Positions 17,075 to 24,132 of a stretch of DNA of 60,772 bases are shown piece after piece (the first letter of the stretch is position 1; every line of letters starts with the position of its first letter). The translations under genes and the position numbers were made by a program. The stretch is from assembly GCA_026196575.1 (NCBI GenBank), contig JAPHSX010000048.1:1-60772 (forward strand). The letters run 5' to 3'. Under the pieces are notes generated by a model. That model was not told the DNA's origin and searched no databases. It worked only from the letters and a program-made list of their open reading frames with translations. Source of the stretch: Gammaproteobacteria bacterium. GTDB lineage: Bacteria > Pseudomonadota > Gammaproteobacteria > Thiohalomonadales > Thiohalomonadaceae.

Positions 17075-18190
17075 CTACCGGGGGAGGCGCATCGCGCCAT
17101 TCATAAAGCCACCCTGCTCGGCATCGCGGTGGCAGGCGGCGCAGTTGAGCTGCCCCCGTACCTTGTCGTGCCGCCAGACCGCCTCGCCAAGTTCGGCGTG
17201 GGCCTGTTTCCAATATCCGGTTTCGGTGATACGCAGTGGCGTCTCGCCCACATCAAGTGAGCGCAGGGTGCGCCAGGAGAGCTCGCGCACCACCTGTTCG
17301 GCACTGTTGGCGCGGGCATGGGCGAGCAGCGTCGCCACCTCCTCCTCGCCCAGCCCCAGCTCCTCATCGAAGTGATCCTGCTGTGTGGCGAACATCTGCT
17401 CCCAGCTGCGCTGCGGCAACAGGCTGGGGTGGTAGGCAAGGTGACACTCGCCACAGCTCTGCTGCCACAACGCCGACTGCGACAGCGACGGCGCGGGGAA
17501 GGGGTAGTAGGGCTGCTCCTCGCTGGCGCCCAGATGGGGCCATAGATAGCTGGCAGCAAAGAGGATTATCACCAGCAGCATGATGAGGGCCGGCAGCGGG
17601 TAGTTGCGCCCCGACACCGCCACACCAGCGCCCGCCTCGCCACGCTTGTTGCCACTGACCATCGCCAGCGGCAGGCTCTCGCGCTGCAGCAGACTCTCCA
17701 GCGCCACCCCGCTCAGATGCAATCCGACCATCCCCAACAGGGCCCAGGCGAGCCCCTCATGAAGACGGTGGAAGGCAACCCCCTGGGCAATGGAGAGGGT
17801 ACCGGCCAGCGGGCCGAACCCCTCTTCGCCCCCCAGTACCGCGATACCGGAGAGACCAAGCAGGCCCACCAGGGCGAGCAACAGCAGCACCGCCCAGCCG
17901 CCGGCCGGATTGTGGCCGAGGTGACGGTGACGCCGTGGGGTGAAGAGGGTACGCAGGTGGGCCGCCAGCGCGGCCGGGCCCCTAACAAACTGGGTAAAAC
18001 GGGCGTAACGCCCGCCGACCACCCCCCACACCAGGCGAAACCCCAACAGCCCCAGTGCGCTGTAACCGCTGAAGAGGTGCCACTCGGTATAGCGGGCGTC
18101 ATCGCCCGTCACCCAGGCGACGGTGCAGGCGGCGGCGAAGAGCCAGTGAAACATCCGTGTCGGCAGATCCCATACGCGGATCAGTGTCAC
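17075..18190 (-). CDS. Cytochrome b561-type membrane domain fused to a dihaem cytochrome c
   Basis: A 371-residue fusion. Residues 1-180 form a four-helix b561/Ni-hydrogenase-type cytochrome b (VWDLPTRMFHWLFAAACTVAW; LGHNPAGGWAVLLLLAL; FHRLHEGLAWALLGMVGLH; LAMVSGNKR), with paired histidines for b haems. A further helix (about 198-217) exports the C-terminal domain, which repeats the dihaem cytochrome c layout: CGECH (C246, C249, H250), PSLLPQRSWEQMFATQQDHF, TPLRITETGYW and CAACH (C350, C353, H354). The tail is homologous to the separate dihaem gene at 16050-16604. It starts 1 nt after the upstream b561 gene ends and is followed by SHP. A membrane quinol-to-periplasm electron path is the natural inference. 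Confidence 0.9.
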   Translation of the reverse strand: MTLIRVWDLPTRMFHWLFAAACTVAWVTGDDARYTEWHLFSGYSALGLLGFRLVWGVVGGRYARFTQFVRGPAALAAHLRTLFTPRRHRHLGHNPAGGWAVLLLLALVGLLGLSGIAVLGGEEGFGPLAGTLSIAQGVAFHRLHEGLAWALLGMVGLHLSGVALESLLQRESLPLAMVSGNKRGEAGAGVAVSGRNYPLPALIMLLVIILFAASYLWPHLGASEEQPYYPFPAPSLSQSALWQQSCGECHLAYHPSLLPQRSWEQMFATQQDHFDEELGLGEEEVATLLAHARANSAEQVVRELSWRTLRSLDVGETPLRITETGYWKQAHAELGEAVWRHDKVRGQLNCAACHRDAEQGGFMNGAMRLPR

Positions 18191-18191
18191 C

Positions 18192-18818
18192 TTACAGCTC
18201 CCGGCGCTTCTTCCCGGTCACCATGGCACGGGGCAGGTTCTCGTTGTGCGCCAGCGAGCTCACCACCACGCCGGCGATATGCAGCACCACCAGCAGCAGG
18301 GTGAAGTTGGCGAAGAACTCGTGGATCTCCTCCCACACGCCCCCCTCCTTGTGACCCTCGCCCCCGTGCTCATCCTCATCATCATCGGCCCGTGCCATGG
18401 CGACGGGGGCAAGATTGAGCTCAATCCGGGCAAAGGGACCGGCATTCTCCTCCAGCGCGTAGAGCTGCATGCCGCTCAGGGTGGTGGCAGAGAGTGACAA
18501 CAACAGCGCCAGCACCATCGCCCCACCGGCCGGGTTGTGGCCGATATAGCGTTTGGCGCGCAGGGCGACCATATCCTTGAGATAGGCGATGATGGTGGCG
18601 TGGCTAAAGAGAAAGTCGCTGAAACGGGCGTGTTGCGGGCCGACAAAGCCCCACACCAGCCGGAAGGCGATAAGGGCGGCGACGGCATAACCGGCCCAGA
18701 CGTGGAGGTTCTGCCACTCATCCTCAGTGACATAGGCAATGGTAAAGGCCGCCACCAGCGACCAGTGAAAGAGCCGCAGCAGCGGATCCCAGACCTTGAT
18801 TTCAGTTTCGCTATTCAT
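18192..18818 (-). CDS. Cytochrome b561-type membrane protein
   Basis: A 208-residue four-helix cytochrome b. It begins VWDPLLRLFHWSLVAAFTIAY, followed by the HVWAGYAVAALIAFRLVWG helix with its histidine, GHNPAGGAMVLALLLSLS, a loop rich in Asp/Glu/His/Gly (DDDEDEHGGEGHKEGG, about 145-160) and a last helix with VVLHIAGVVVSS, ending AMVTGKK. The His/acidic loop could bind metal and is not usual for the family. The ATG at 18818 has AAGGTG in front; an in-frame ATG at 18836 is possible. It is the first gene of the cytochrome operon and paralogous to the N-terminal half of the next gene. Confidence 0.88.
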   Translation of the reverse strand: MNSETEIKVWDPLLRLFHWSLVAAFTIAYVTEDEWQNLHVWAGYAVAALIAFRLVWGFVGPQHARFSDFLFSHATIIAYLKDMVALRAKRYIGHNPAGGAMVLALLLSLSATTLSGMQLYALEENAGPFARIELNLAPVAMARADDDEDEHGGEGHKEGGVWEEIHEFFANFTLLLVVLHIAGVVVSSLAHNENLPRAMVTGKKRREL

Positions 18819-18903
18819 CGCCATCACCTTTTGCATTGAGGGTATGGCGATGTTATAGCGGAGAAAGCTGAAGCCCTCCTTAACAGACGGTACGACAGGC
18901 GAC

Positions 18904-18926
18904 AAAAAACCGGCTCAGGGCCGGTT
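18904..18926 (-). terminator. Rho-independent terminator after grxD
   Basis: On the minus strand the 7-bp stem AACCGGC/GCCGGTT with a 5-nt loop is followed by a run of six T. It begins about 25 nt beyond the grxD stop and separates grxD from the cytochrome operon. Confidence 0.88.
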
Positions 18927-18950
18927 CTTTACGACAGGGCAGCGACCTCT

Positions 18951-19283
18951 TCAGCCGGCGCTCTCCTCCTTGCCCGCGGCGGCCTGCAGCACGTCGCCAA
19001 GCTCACCCTTTTGATGCATCTCCATCAGGATATCGTGGCCGCCGATGAGCTCGCCGTTGACGTAGATTTGCGGAAAGGTGGGCCAATTCTGGTAGCGCGG
19101 CAGGTTCTCGAAGATCTCCGGATCGGCCAGGACATTGACGTAGGCAAACTCGACGCCGTAGGACTGCAACGCCTGGGAGGCACGGCTGGAGTAGCCGCAC
19201 ATCGGCATCTGCGGGGTACCCTTCATGTAGATCACGATAGGGTTGCTCTTTACCTGCTGGTCGATACGCTCTAGTACATCCAT
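18951..19283 (-). CDS. grxD: Monothiol glutaredoxin (Grx4 type)
   Basis: Grx4 proteins bind and hand on [2Fe-2S] clusters with glutathione and BolA partners. The 110-residue product shows KGTPQMPMCGYS with active cysteine C29, then the TFPQIYVNGELIGGHDIL block with the TFP cis-proline motif and glutathione-binding GG. The usual CGFS site reads CGYS here (Y31). A good ribosome site (GAGGTAAGAG) precedes the ATG. The BolA-family gene ibaG elsewhere in the window (48250-48504) encodes a likely partner. Confidence 0.95.
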   Translation of the reverse strand: MDVLERIDQQVKSNPIVIYMKGTPQMPMCGYSSRASQALQSYGVEFAYVNVLADPEIFENLPRYQNWPTFPQIYVNGELIGGHDILMEMHQKGELGDVLQAAAGKEESAG

Positions 19284-19326
19284 CTCTCTTACCTCATCAA
19301 TTCACTACATAAAGGGGGGGGTTACA

Positions 19327-19356
19327 GCTATATGGTGGCCATTGTACCGATCTCAA
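19327..19356 (-). promoter_or_regulatory. Possible sigma-70 promoter of grxD
   Basis: Minus strand: TTGAGA (19351-19356), 18-nt spacer, TATAGC (19327-19332). The -35 matches 5 of 6 and the -10 4 of 6 consensus bases. A run of eight C lies between it and the grxD start. An overlapping TACAAT could be an alternative -10. Confidence 0.3.
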
Positions 19357-19421
19357 GAGGTCAGAGACAGGGCTGCACGGCGAGAACTCGCATCAGACGC
19401 CACGAAGAGTCGCCGCCACCC

Positions 19422-19449
19422 TTGAATTACCCGACCTCTGACCTAAACT
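19422..19449 (+). promoter_or_regulatory. Possible sigma-70 promoter of the OmpA-like gene
   Basis: TTGAAT (19422-19427), 16-nt spacer, TAAACT (19444-19449), each 4 of 6 matches to consensus, about 45 nt above the start codon. Judged by eye only. Confidence 0.35.
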
Positions 19450-19492
19450 TGTTTCCCACACCCCCGCTATCCATAACGACAAGGATCAAATT

Positions 19493-20296
19493 ATGAAAAA
19501 TAGCAAAGCTTTCTCCCTGCTTGCCCTCGCCTCCCTGCTGCCACTGACGGTACTCGCCGCCACCCCCTACTACTGGGTGGATAGTAACGGCGAGGCCGTG
19601 CGCGACGGCGCCAACAACTGTATCGGCGCCCTCTATCACGGTGCCGATATTCCCGCCTGTCGCGGCGAGATTAAAAAAGAGATCGATAGCGATGGTGACG
19701 GTATCAGTGACGCCAATGACCAGTGTCCCGCGACCCCGGCCGGTACCCACGTCGATGCCACCGGCTGCGCCATGGTGATGGATGCGGATCGGGACGGTGT
19801 CGCCGATGCCGCTGATCGCTGCCCCAACACCCCCGCCAATGCAAAAGTCGATGCGGCAGGCTGTCCCCTCGATAGTGACCGTGACGGTGTGGCCGATTAC
19901 CTTGATCAGTGCGCCAACACCGCCAGTGGCTCGACCGTAGACGAGAAGGGTTGCGCACAGAAGGTTGTGGTGCGCGACCTCAATTTTGCCACCAACAGCG
20001 CGGAGCTCTCTGCCGAGGCAAAGGCGATCCTCGACAAGGTTGCCGCCGGTGTTAGCGGAGACCGCGCGATTCGCCAGGTGATGGTGACCGGCTACAGCGA
20101 TGATCGCGGAGATGCGGGCTACAACAAGGCCCTCTCCGAGCGCCGTGCCAGGTCGGTTGCCGACTACCTCTCGAGCAAGGGACTCAGCGGCCTGCAGATC
20201 ACCAGCCAGGGCATGGGCGAGGCCAATCCGATTGCGGATAACGCCACCGCGGCAGGACGTGCAGAGAACCGTCGGGTAGAGATCGACCTGAAGTAG
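19493..20296 (+). CDS. OmpA family protein with calcium-binding TSP3-type repeats
   Basis: An exported cell-wall-associated protein of 267 residues. After a signal peptide (about 1-22) comes a short N-terminal segment with two cysteines, then three thrombospondin type-3-like repeats (DSDGDGISDANDQC, DADRDGVADAADRC, DSDRDGVADYLDQC; about 64-150), each an Asp-rich calcium loop ending in Cys. The C-terminal OmpA domain (about 158-267) with VTGYSDDRGD and AENRRVEIDLK binds peptidoglycan. There is no membrane barrel domain, so it probably bridges wall and outer membrane or acts as a periplasmic tether. It ends at a strong terminator. Confidence 0.92.
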   Translation: MKNSKAFSLLALASLLPLTVLAATPYYWVDSNGEAVRDGANNCIGALYHGADIPACRGEIKKEIDSDGDGISDANDQCPATPAGTHVDATGCAMVMDADRDGVADAADRCPNTPANAKVDAAGCPLDSDRDGVADYLDQCANTASGSTVDEKGCAQKVVVRDLNFATNSAELSAEAKAILDKVAAGVSGDRAIRQVMVTGYSDDRGDAGYNKALSERRARSVADYLSSKGLSGLQITSQGMGEANPIADNATAAGRAENRRVEIDLK

Positions 20297-20316
20297 GCCG
20301 CGCCCTCACCCACCCC

Positions 20317-20344
20317 AAACGGCGCCCTCGGGCGCCGTTTTTTT
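20317..20344. terminator. Shared terminator between the ompA-like gene and the convergent amidotransferase gene
   Basis: A perfect 10-bp stem (20317-20326 with 20331-20340, AAACGGCGCC/GGCGCCGTTT) with a 4-nt loop. On the plus strand it is followed by a T run of seven bases counting the stem end. On the minus strand it begins within a few bases of the amidotransferase stop but has only three T, so it probably works mainly for the plus-strand gene. Confidence 0.88.
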
Positions 20345-22148
20345 ATGGCTGTTTGGTTAGCGTATCGACGTGGGTCTGCAGCCACAGCTCCAGCAGCGCC
20401 AGGTGCCACAGCTTGGAGCCGCGCAGGCGGGTGAAGTGGGCCGCCTCATCGGGACGGGCCAGCAGCCTCTCCACATAGGTGCGGTTATAGAGACCGCGCT
20501 TGATGCACGCCTCGGAGTTCAAGATGCCGCGCATGAAGGCCAGGAACTCGCCGCGCACATACTTCAGCGCCGGCATCGGAAAGTAGCCCTTGGGGCGGTC
20601 AATGACGCTGTCGGGGATAAGACCGCGGGCGATGCGCTTCAGTACATACTTGGCATCATCGCCATTGGGGCCGAGCTTCATCGACGGCGGCATACTCATC
20701 GCCAGCTCCACCAGTTCGTGGTCGAGGAAGGGGACGCGCGCCTCCAGCCCCCAGGCCATGGTCATGTTGTCGACCCGTTTCACCGGGTCATCGACAATCA
20801 GCGTGGTGGTATCGAGGCGCAGCACCTTGTCCAGGTACTCCTCGGCCCCCGGCTCGGCAAGGCGCGCGGCAATCAGCTCAGAGGTGTGGTCCGCGCCGCG
20901 ATAGGGCTCGGTGACCGTCTGCAGAAACTCCAGGTGGGGACGGTCGAAGTAGTGATCGGCAAAGCGCTCCAGGTCACTGCCCGCGGCGGCCACCATCTGC
21001 GGATACCAGAAGTAGCCGGCGAAGACCTCATCGGCCCCCTGCCCGCTCTGCACCACCTTCACCTCCTTCGCCACCTGCTCGGAGAGGAGGTAGAAGGCGA
21101 CCGCATCCTGCCCCACCATCGGCTCGGCCATCTGCGCCACCGCCTCGGGCAGGCGCGCCAATACCTGCGCGTTGGGGATCTGGTACTTGTGGTGACGGGT
21201 CTGGTACATCGCCACCACCTGGTCGGAGTACTCAAACTCGCTGCCCGACTCCTCGGGCTGGTCCTCAAAGCCGATGGAGAAGGTGAGGATCTCCTTCACC
21301 CCCTGCTCGGCCAAGAGCCCCACCAGCAGGGAGGAGTCGAGGCCGCCGGAGAGGAGCACCCCCACCGGCACGTCGGCGATGTCGAGGCGGCGTTTCACCG
21401 CCTTTTTCAGCGCCTGATGCACTGCAGCGACCCACTCCTCTTCGCCCAACGGCATCACCGGGCGCATCGCATAGAGGGTCCAGTACTGGCGCAGGGCGCT
21501 GGTGCCATCCCTTTCGATAGTGAGGGTGTGTCCCGGCTCAAGCTTGCGCACCCCGTTCAAGATGGTGCGCGGGGCCGGGATCACCCCGTGCAGGGTGAAC
21601 TGGTGGTGCAGCGCCACCGGGTCGATGGTGGTGTCGACCCCACCGGCGGCGAGGATGGATTGAATGTTGGAGCCGATGAGCAGACGCTGCGCATCCCGGC
21701 TGTAGTAGAGCGGCTTGATCCCCAGGCGGTCGCGGGCAAGAAACAGGCGCTGCGCCTGCATCTCCCACACGGCGAAGGCGAACATGCCGTGCAGCCGCTC
21801 CACGCACTCCTCGCCCCAGGCGGCGTAGCTCTTCAGGATCACCTCGGTATCGCCGCCGGAGAAGAAGTGGTAGCCCATCCCCTTGAGCTCCTCGCGCAGC
21901 TCCGGGTAGTTGTAGATGGTGCCGTTGAAGACGATGGCTAGCCCCAGCTCGGCATCGACCATCGGCTGGCTACTGCGCTCGGAGAGGTCGATGATGGCCA
22001 GGCGGCGGTGACCGAAGGCGAGCGGGCCGTCGGCATAACTGCCACCGTGGTCGGGGCCGCGCCGCTCCAGCTTCTGCATCATGCGGTCGACATCGGCCAG
22101 CACCGGGGTAGTGCCATCGAGTCGCAGTTCACCACAGATTCCACACAT
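20343..22148 (-). CDS. asnO: N-acetylglutaminylglutamine amidotransferase (asparagine synthetase family)
   Basis: This enzyme makes the terminal amide of N-acetylglutaminylglutamine amide, an osmoprotectant. The 601-residue protein has the class II glutaminase domain with nucleophile Cys2 (MCGICGELRLDG), RRGPDHGG and FNGTIYNYPELREEL, and the synthetase domain with the ATP loop LLSGGLDSSLLVGLL. The block FSIGFEDQPEESGSEFEYS and the long similarity to the Pseudomonas enzyme support this subfamily over ordinary AsnB. In other genomes a GNAT-type synthetase gene (ngg) and a peptidase gene are adjacent; neither is seen in this window. Confidence 0.85.
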   Translation of the reverse strand: MCGICGELRLDGTTPVLADVDRMMQKLERRGPDHGGSYADGPLAFGHRRLAIIDLSERSSQPMVDAELGLAIVFNGTIYNYPELREELKGMGYHFFSGGDTEVILKSYAAWGEECVERLHGMFAFAVWEMQAQRLFLARDRLGIKPLYYSRDAQRLLIGSNIQSILAAGGVDTTIDPVALHHQFTLHGVIPAPRTILNGVRKLEPGHTLTIERDGTSALRQYWTLYAMRPVMPLGEEEWVAAVHQALKKAVKRRLDIADVPVGVLLSGGLDSSLLVGLLAEQGVKEILTFSIGFEDQPEESGSEFEYSDQVVAMYQTRHHKYQIPNAQVLARLPEAVAQMAEPMVGQDAVAFYLLSEQVAKEVKVVQSGQGADEVFAGYFWYPQMVAAAGSDLERFADHYFDRPHLEFLQTVTEPYRGADHTSELIAARLAEPGAEEYLDKVLRLDTTTLIVDDPVKRVDNMTMAWGLEARVPFLDHELVELAMSMPPSMKLGPNGDDAKYVLKRIARGLIPDSVIDRPKGYFPMPALKYVRGEFLAFMRGILNSEACIKRGLYNRTYVERLLARPDEAAHFTRLRGSKLWHLALLELWLQTHVDTLTKQP

Positions 22149-22172
22149 GGTTCTCTCTACCTCTGGAATAAG

Positions 22173-22502
22173 TTAACGGGCAACGCGCAGCTGGTTGTCG
22201 ACACGCGCCACCCCGGCGATCCCGGCGGCGAGCTGCCCGGCGCGCCGCACCATGGCCGCACTGGGAACGGTGCCGCGCAGAGTCACCACGCCATTAAAGG
22301 TAGTCACCTGAATCGCCATCGCCGATACCTCGCGGTCGCGCACCAGCGCGCTGGTAACCGCCGCGCTGAGGCGATTGTCCGCCCGCGCCGTCTCATAACT
22401 CCGCCCGCTGCTGTCCATGCCGCCCTGGCCATAACCGCTGCTCAGCGCCGAGGCGCAGCCACCCAGCCACAGCAGCAACAGCCCCATCAAGAATAGACGC
22501 AT
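22173..22502 (-). CDS. BON domain lipoprotein
   Basis: A 109-residue lipoprotein with a lipobox LWLGGC (Cys15) after a short hydrophobic signal, a Gly/Ser-rich linker, and one BON domain (about 42-108; SAAVTSALVRDREVSAMAIQV, GVVTLRGTVPSA, GVARVDNQLRV). BON proteins such as OsmY and DolP act at the envelope and bind anionic lipid or other proteins. The ATG overlaps the hydantoinase-B-like stop codon (TAATG), so the two are coupled. Its position just before an osmoprotectant gene may mean osmotic stress induction, which is inference. Confidence 0.88.
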   Translation of the reverse strand: MRLFLMGLLLLWLGGCASALSSGYGQGGMDSSGRSYETARADNRLSAAVTSALVRDREVSAMAIQVTTFNGVVTLRGTVPSAAMVRRAGQLAAGIAGVARVDNQLRVAR

Positions 22503-24061
22503 TACTTACTCCCCCTGCTGCCCCAGCCACCGCCACCGGGGGTGGCGATGGTGAGGCGATCGCCTGTTGCCACCGATACCATCACCTTTCCCGGCAACGG
22601 CACCCCGTTCACATCATTCTTCCCCACAGCCCCTGCGGCGCCACCTGCCAGCCCCCACGGCGCATGGATGCGCCGCTCGGTGAGCAGGGTCACCTCGGCG
22701 GGGGCAAGAAACTCGAACTCGCGAATCAGCCCATCGCCACCCCGGCGCTGCCCCGCGCCGCCGGAACCGCGCCGCACGCCATAGCGGCGCAGACGCAGCG
22801 GATAGTTCATCTCCAGCACCTCGATGGGGGTGTTGAGGGTATTGGTCATGTGGGTCTGCAAGCCTGACAATCCGCCACCGTGCGCCCCCGCCCCCATACC
22901 GCCACCGATGGTCTCGTAGTAGTCCCACTTGCGCTCGCCATTGCTCCCCCTGTAACCCATGGCCAGGTTGTTCATCGAGCCGTGGCTCGCCGCCGGGATC
23001 TGGTCGGGGATCGCCTGCGCCAGGGCACCGCAGAGCACATCGACCACGCGGGTCGAGGTCTCGACATTGCCCGCCGCCACCGCCGCCGGACGCTGTGCAT
23101 TGAGCAGAGACCCCTCGGGGGCGCTAAGGGTGATGGCACGAAAGGCCCCGGCGCAGGCGGGAGTATGCTCCGGCATCAGGCAGCGAAAGAGGTAATAGAC
23201 CCCGGCGGCCGCCACCGACAGCGGGCAGTTGACGTTACCGGCGGTCTGCGCCGCGGTGCCGGCAAAATCGACCTCGATAGTGTCGTGTTCCACCACCAGC
23301 CGCACCGCAATAATCAAATCCTGATTCCCCAGGCCGTCATCATCGAGGCAGTCGGCAAAGCGGTAGACCCCATCGGGGATGGTGGCCAGCGCCGAGCGTG
23401 CCAGCCGCTCCGCATAATCATTGAGTTCAGCCAGCGCCGTGCGATAGACGGCAACCCCCATCCCCTGAATCAGTTCAGCCAACCGCGCCACGCCGCTGCG
23501 ATTGGCGCTCACCTGCGCGGCAAAGTCGCCGTGCAGCGTATGGTCTTTGCCGCCGCCAGGGAGGCGGGCCAGCACCGTCTCATTCAGCTTGCCGCCGCGA
23601 ATGAGATGGGAGGGGGGAATAACGATCCCCTCCTCCTCCAGACTCCTGGAGAGCGGCATCGAGCCTGGGGCATGGCCGCCGATGTCGGCGTGGTGGGCAC
23701 GGTTGGCGACGAAGCCGAGCAGCTCTCCGTGGACAAAAAATGGGGCGATAAGGGTGACATCGGGCAGGTGGGTACCGCCAAGGAAGGGGTCGTTGAGCAC
23801 TACCATGTCCCCCTCGTGCCATTCGATGTCGCTGGCGATGCCGCCGACGATGTCGCGCATCGCAAAGGCCATGCTGCCCAGGTGTACCGGGATGTGGGCG
23901 GCCTGCGCACAGAGCGCCCCCGCCGCGTCGAACACCGCGCAGGAGAAGTCGAGGCGATCCTTGATGTTGGGCGAGAGGGCGGTGCGGCGCAGCACCGCTC
24001 CCATCTCCTCGCATACCGCCTCGATACGGCTGGCAAACAGGCTCAGTTCAATCACATCCAT
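22502..24061 (-). CDS. Hydantoinase B/oxoprolinase family protein
   Basis: The B subunit of ATP-dependent hydantoinase/oxoprolinase-type enzymes that open lactam or hydantoin rings. The 519-residue protein shows FASRIEAVCEEMGAVLRRTA, SPNIKDRLDFSCAVFD, HIPVHLGSMAFAM, NDPFLGGTHLPDVTL and the C-terminal glycine-rich TPGGGGWG, all family hallmarks. The ATG at 24061 gives the usual MDVIELSLFASR N-terminus; in-frame ATGs at 24070 and 24073 are alternatives. The partner A subunit gene, normally adjacent, is absent from the window; neighbours are a GGDEF protein and a BON lipoprotein. Substrate is unknown. Confidence 0.88.
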   Translation of the reverse strand: MDVIELSLFASRIEAVCEEMGAVLRRTALSPNIKDRLDFSCAVFDAAGALCAQAAHIPVHLGSMAFAMRDIVGGIASDIEWHEGDMVVLNDPFLGGTHLPDVTLIAPFFVHGELLGFVANRAHHADIGGHAPGSMPLSRSLEEEGIVIPPSHLIRGGKLNETVLARLPGGGKDHTLHGDFAAQVSANRSGVARLAELIQGMGVAVYRTALAELNDYAERLARSALATIPDGVYRFADCLDDDGLGNQDLIIAVRLVVEHDTIEVDFAGTAAQTAGNVNCPLSVAAAGVYYLFRCLMPEHTPACAGAFRAITLSAPEGSLLNAQRPAAVAAGNVETSTRVVDVLCGALAQAIPDQIPAASHGSMNNLAMGYRGSNGERKWDYYETIGGGMGAGAHGGGLSGLQTHMTNTLNTPIEVLEMNYPLRLRRYGVRRGSGGAGQRRGGDGLIREFEFLAPAEVTLLTERRIHAPWGLAGGAAGAVGKNDVNGVPLPGKVMVSVATGDRLTIATPGGGGWGSRGSK

Positions 24062-24132
24062 GGCGCGCATCATACCCGCTGCAGGACGCTCTTGCGTGGC
24101 AAATTTCCCCTCACATCGCACCAGGAATGGCC

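Noticed and set aside
20370-21941. A 523-codon plus-strand frame across the amidotransferase gene
   Set aside because: Antisense shadow of a well-recognised enzyme; composition is His/Gln/Arg-biased without any motif.
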